From Lujinxingia sediminis (lineage in GTDB: Bacteria; Myxococcota_A; Bradymonadia; Bradymonadales; Bradymonadaceae), in the NCBI RefSeq assembly GCF_004005565.1, contig NZ_SADD01000001.1:1116001-1180000 (forward strand): a stretch of 64,000 nt of DNA, read 5' to 3'. Within the stretch, counting starts at the first letter, position 1. Each line of letters starts with the position of its first letter. Shown here one piece after another: positions 63,756 to 64,000 of the stretch. The notes below the pieces were generated by a model that did not search any database, had not been told where the DNA came from, and saw only the letters and a list, made by a program, of their open reading frames with translations. The position numbers and the translations under genes were made by a program.

Positions 63756-64000
63756 TCAGAAGATGGTGTTCTGGTTGCCGCTATTAATGGGCACTCCCAG
63801 GTGGCGAAACGCGCTGGCCGAGGCCACGCGCCCGCGCGGGGTGCGTTGAATAAAGCCCTGCTGCAAGAGGTAGGGCTCGATCACTTCTTCGATGGTGTGG
63901 CGTGCCTCACCGATGCTGCTGGCCAGAGTATCAAGCCCGGTGGGACCGCCGCCGAACTTCACCACGAGCGCGTCGAGGTAAAGGCGATCCAGGTAATCAA
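63756..64000 (-). CDS. ruvB: Holliday junction branch migration ATPase RuvB (3' end, partial)
   Basis: The visible part is the C-terminal winged-helix domain: [46 protein letters not shown] matches RuvB closely over its DNA-binding tail. The frame stays open to the window edge, so the AAA+ core lies beyond position 64000. An in-frame GTG at 63965 is internal, not a start. RuvB drives branch migration with RuvA in recombination repair. It precedes folE on the same strand. Confidence 0.92.
   Translation of the reverse strand, partial: DYLDRLYLDALVVKFGGGPTGLDTLASSIGEARHTIEEVIEPYLLQQGFIQRTPRGRVASASAFRHLGVPINSGNQNTIF

Overview
The window is a 64-kb piece of a high-GC, Gram-negative chromosome, densely coded on both strands. 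It has no recognisable insertion sequence, prophage, CRISPR array, tRNA or rRNA. The gene content points to a deltaproteobacterial or Myxococcota-like bacterium; a member of the Bradymonadales is my best guess. It carries many lipoproteins with Cys-rich or CARDB repeats, FHA proteins, a transmembrane Ser/Thr kinase, an FHA-GAF-sigma54 activator, PilZ proteins, a DUF4388 protein, an AgmX/PglI-type C-terminal domain and two TIGR04563-like ribbon-helix-helix proteins. The taxonomic assignment is inference from these families, not from a marker-gene tree.

Layout. Positions 1-7.7 kb (+): the end of a DtxR-type regulator, a DCC-family protein, folD, gcvT-gcvH-gcvPA (no gcvPB here), pgi and an FHA-GGDEF diguanylate cyclase, closed by a perfect 22-bp hairpin. 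Positions 7.8-22 kb (-): pyk, a Cys-rich lipoprotein, a Tat-exported molybdopterin oxidoreductase with a beta-barrel partner, a CDP-alcohol phosphotransferase coupled to a PilZ gene, a DUF1285-like protein with two YtpQ-like paralogues, a metallophosphoesterase and a 1265-residue six-CARDB lipoprotein. Positions 22.4-37.2 kb (+): a long, tightly packed series with an acyl-CoA synthetase-like protein that has altered catalytic motifs, PilZ, dapF, tdk, hpt, a HEAT-like lipoprotein, DUF4388, a pseudokinase-GYF-TM-AgmX fusion, tsaE and a CPBP protease.

Positions 39-49.6 kb (-) hold the most system-like region. Seven tightly packed genes encode a double-FHA reader, a large lipoprotein, a transmembrane Ser/Thr kinase, a membrane protein, an FHA-GAF-AAA-Fis sigma54 activator and two further lipoproteins. 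They read as one envelope-to-transcription signalling cassette. Upstream on the same strand is phoH with two membrane proteins (49.7-53.3 kb). Positions 53.4-64 kb mix a MazG-like protein, lipoproteins, a MurC-like plus MurD pair, a biotin carboxylase with a minimal biotin carrier, a thioredoxin-reductase-like flavoprotein without the CxxC, folE and the end of ruvB.

Metabolic links are visible: FolD and the glycine cleavage proteins share methylene-THF; Tdk and Hpt are salvage enzymes; DapF and the MurC/MurD pair feed peptidoglycan. Many junctions are 4-bp ATGA/GTGA overlaps, so translational coupling is common. Start sites were moved from the longest frame wherever a Shine-Dalgarno sequence, signal peptide or family N-terminus argued for it.
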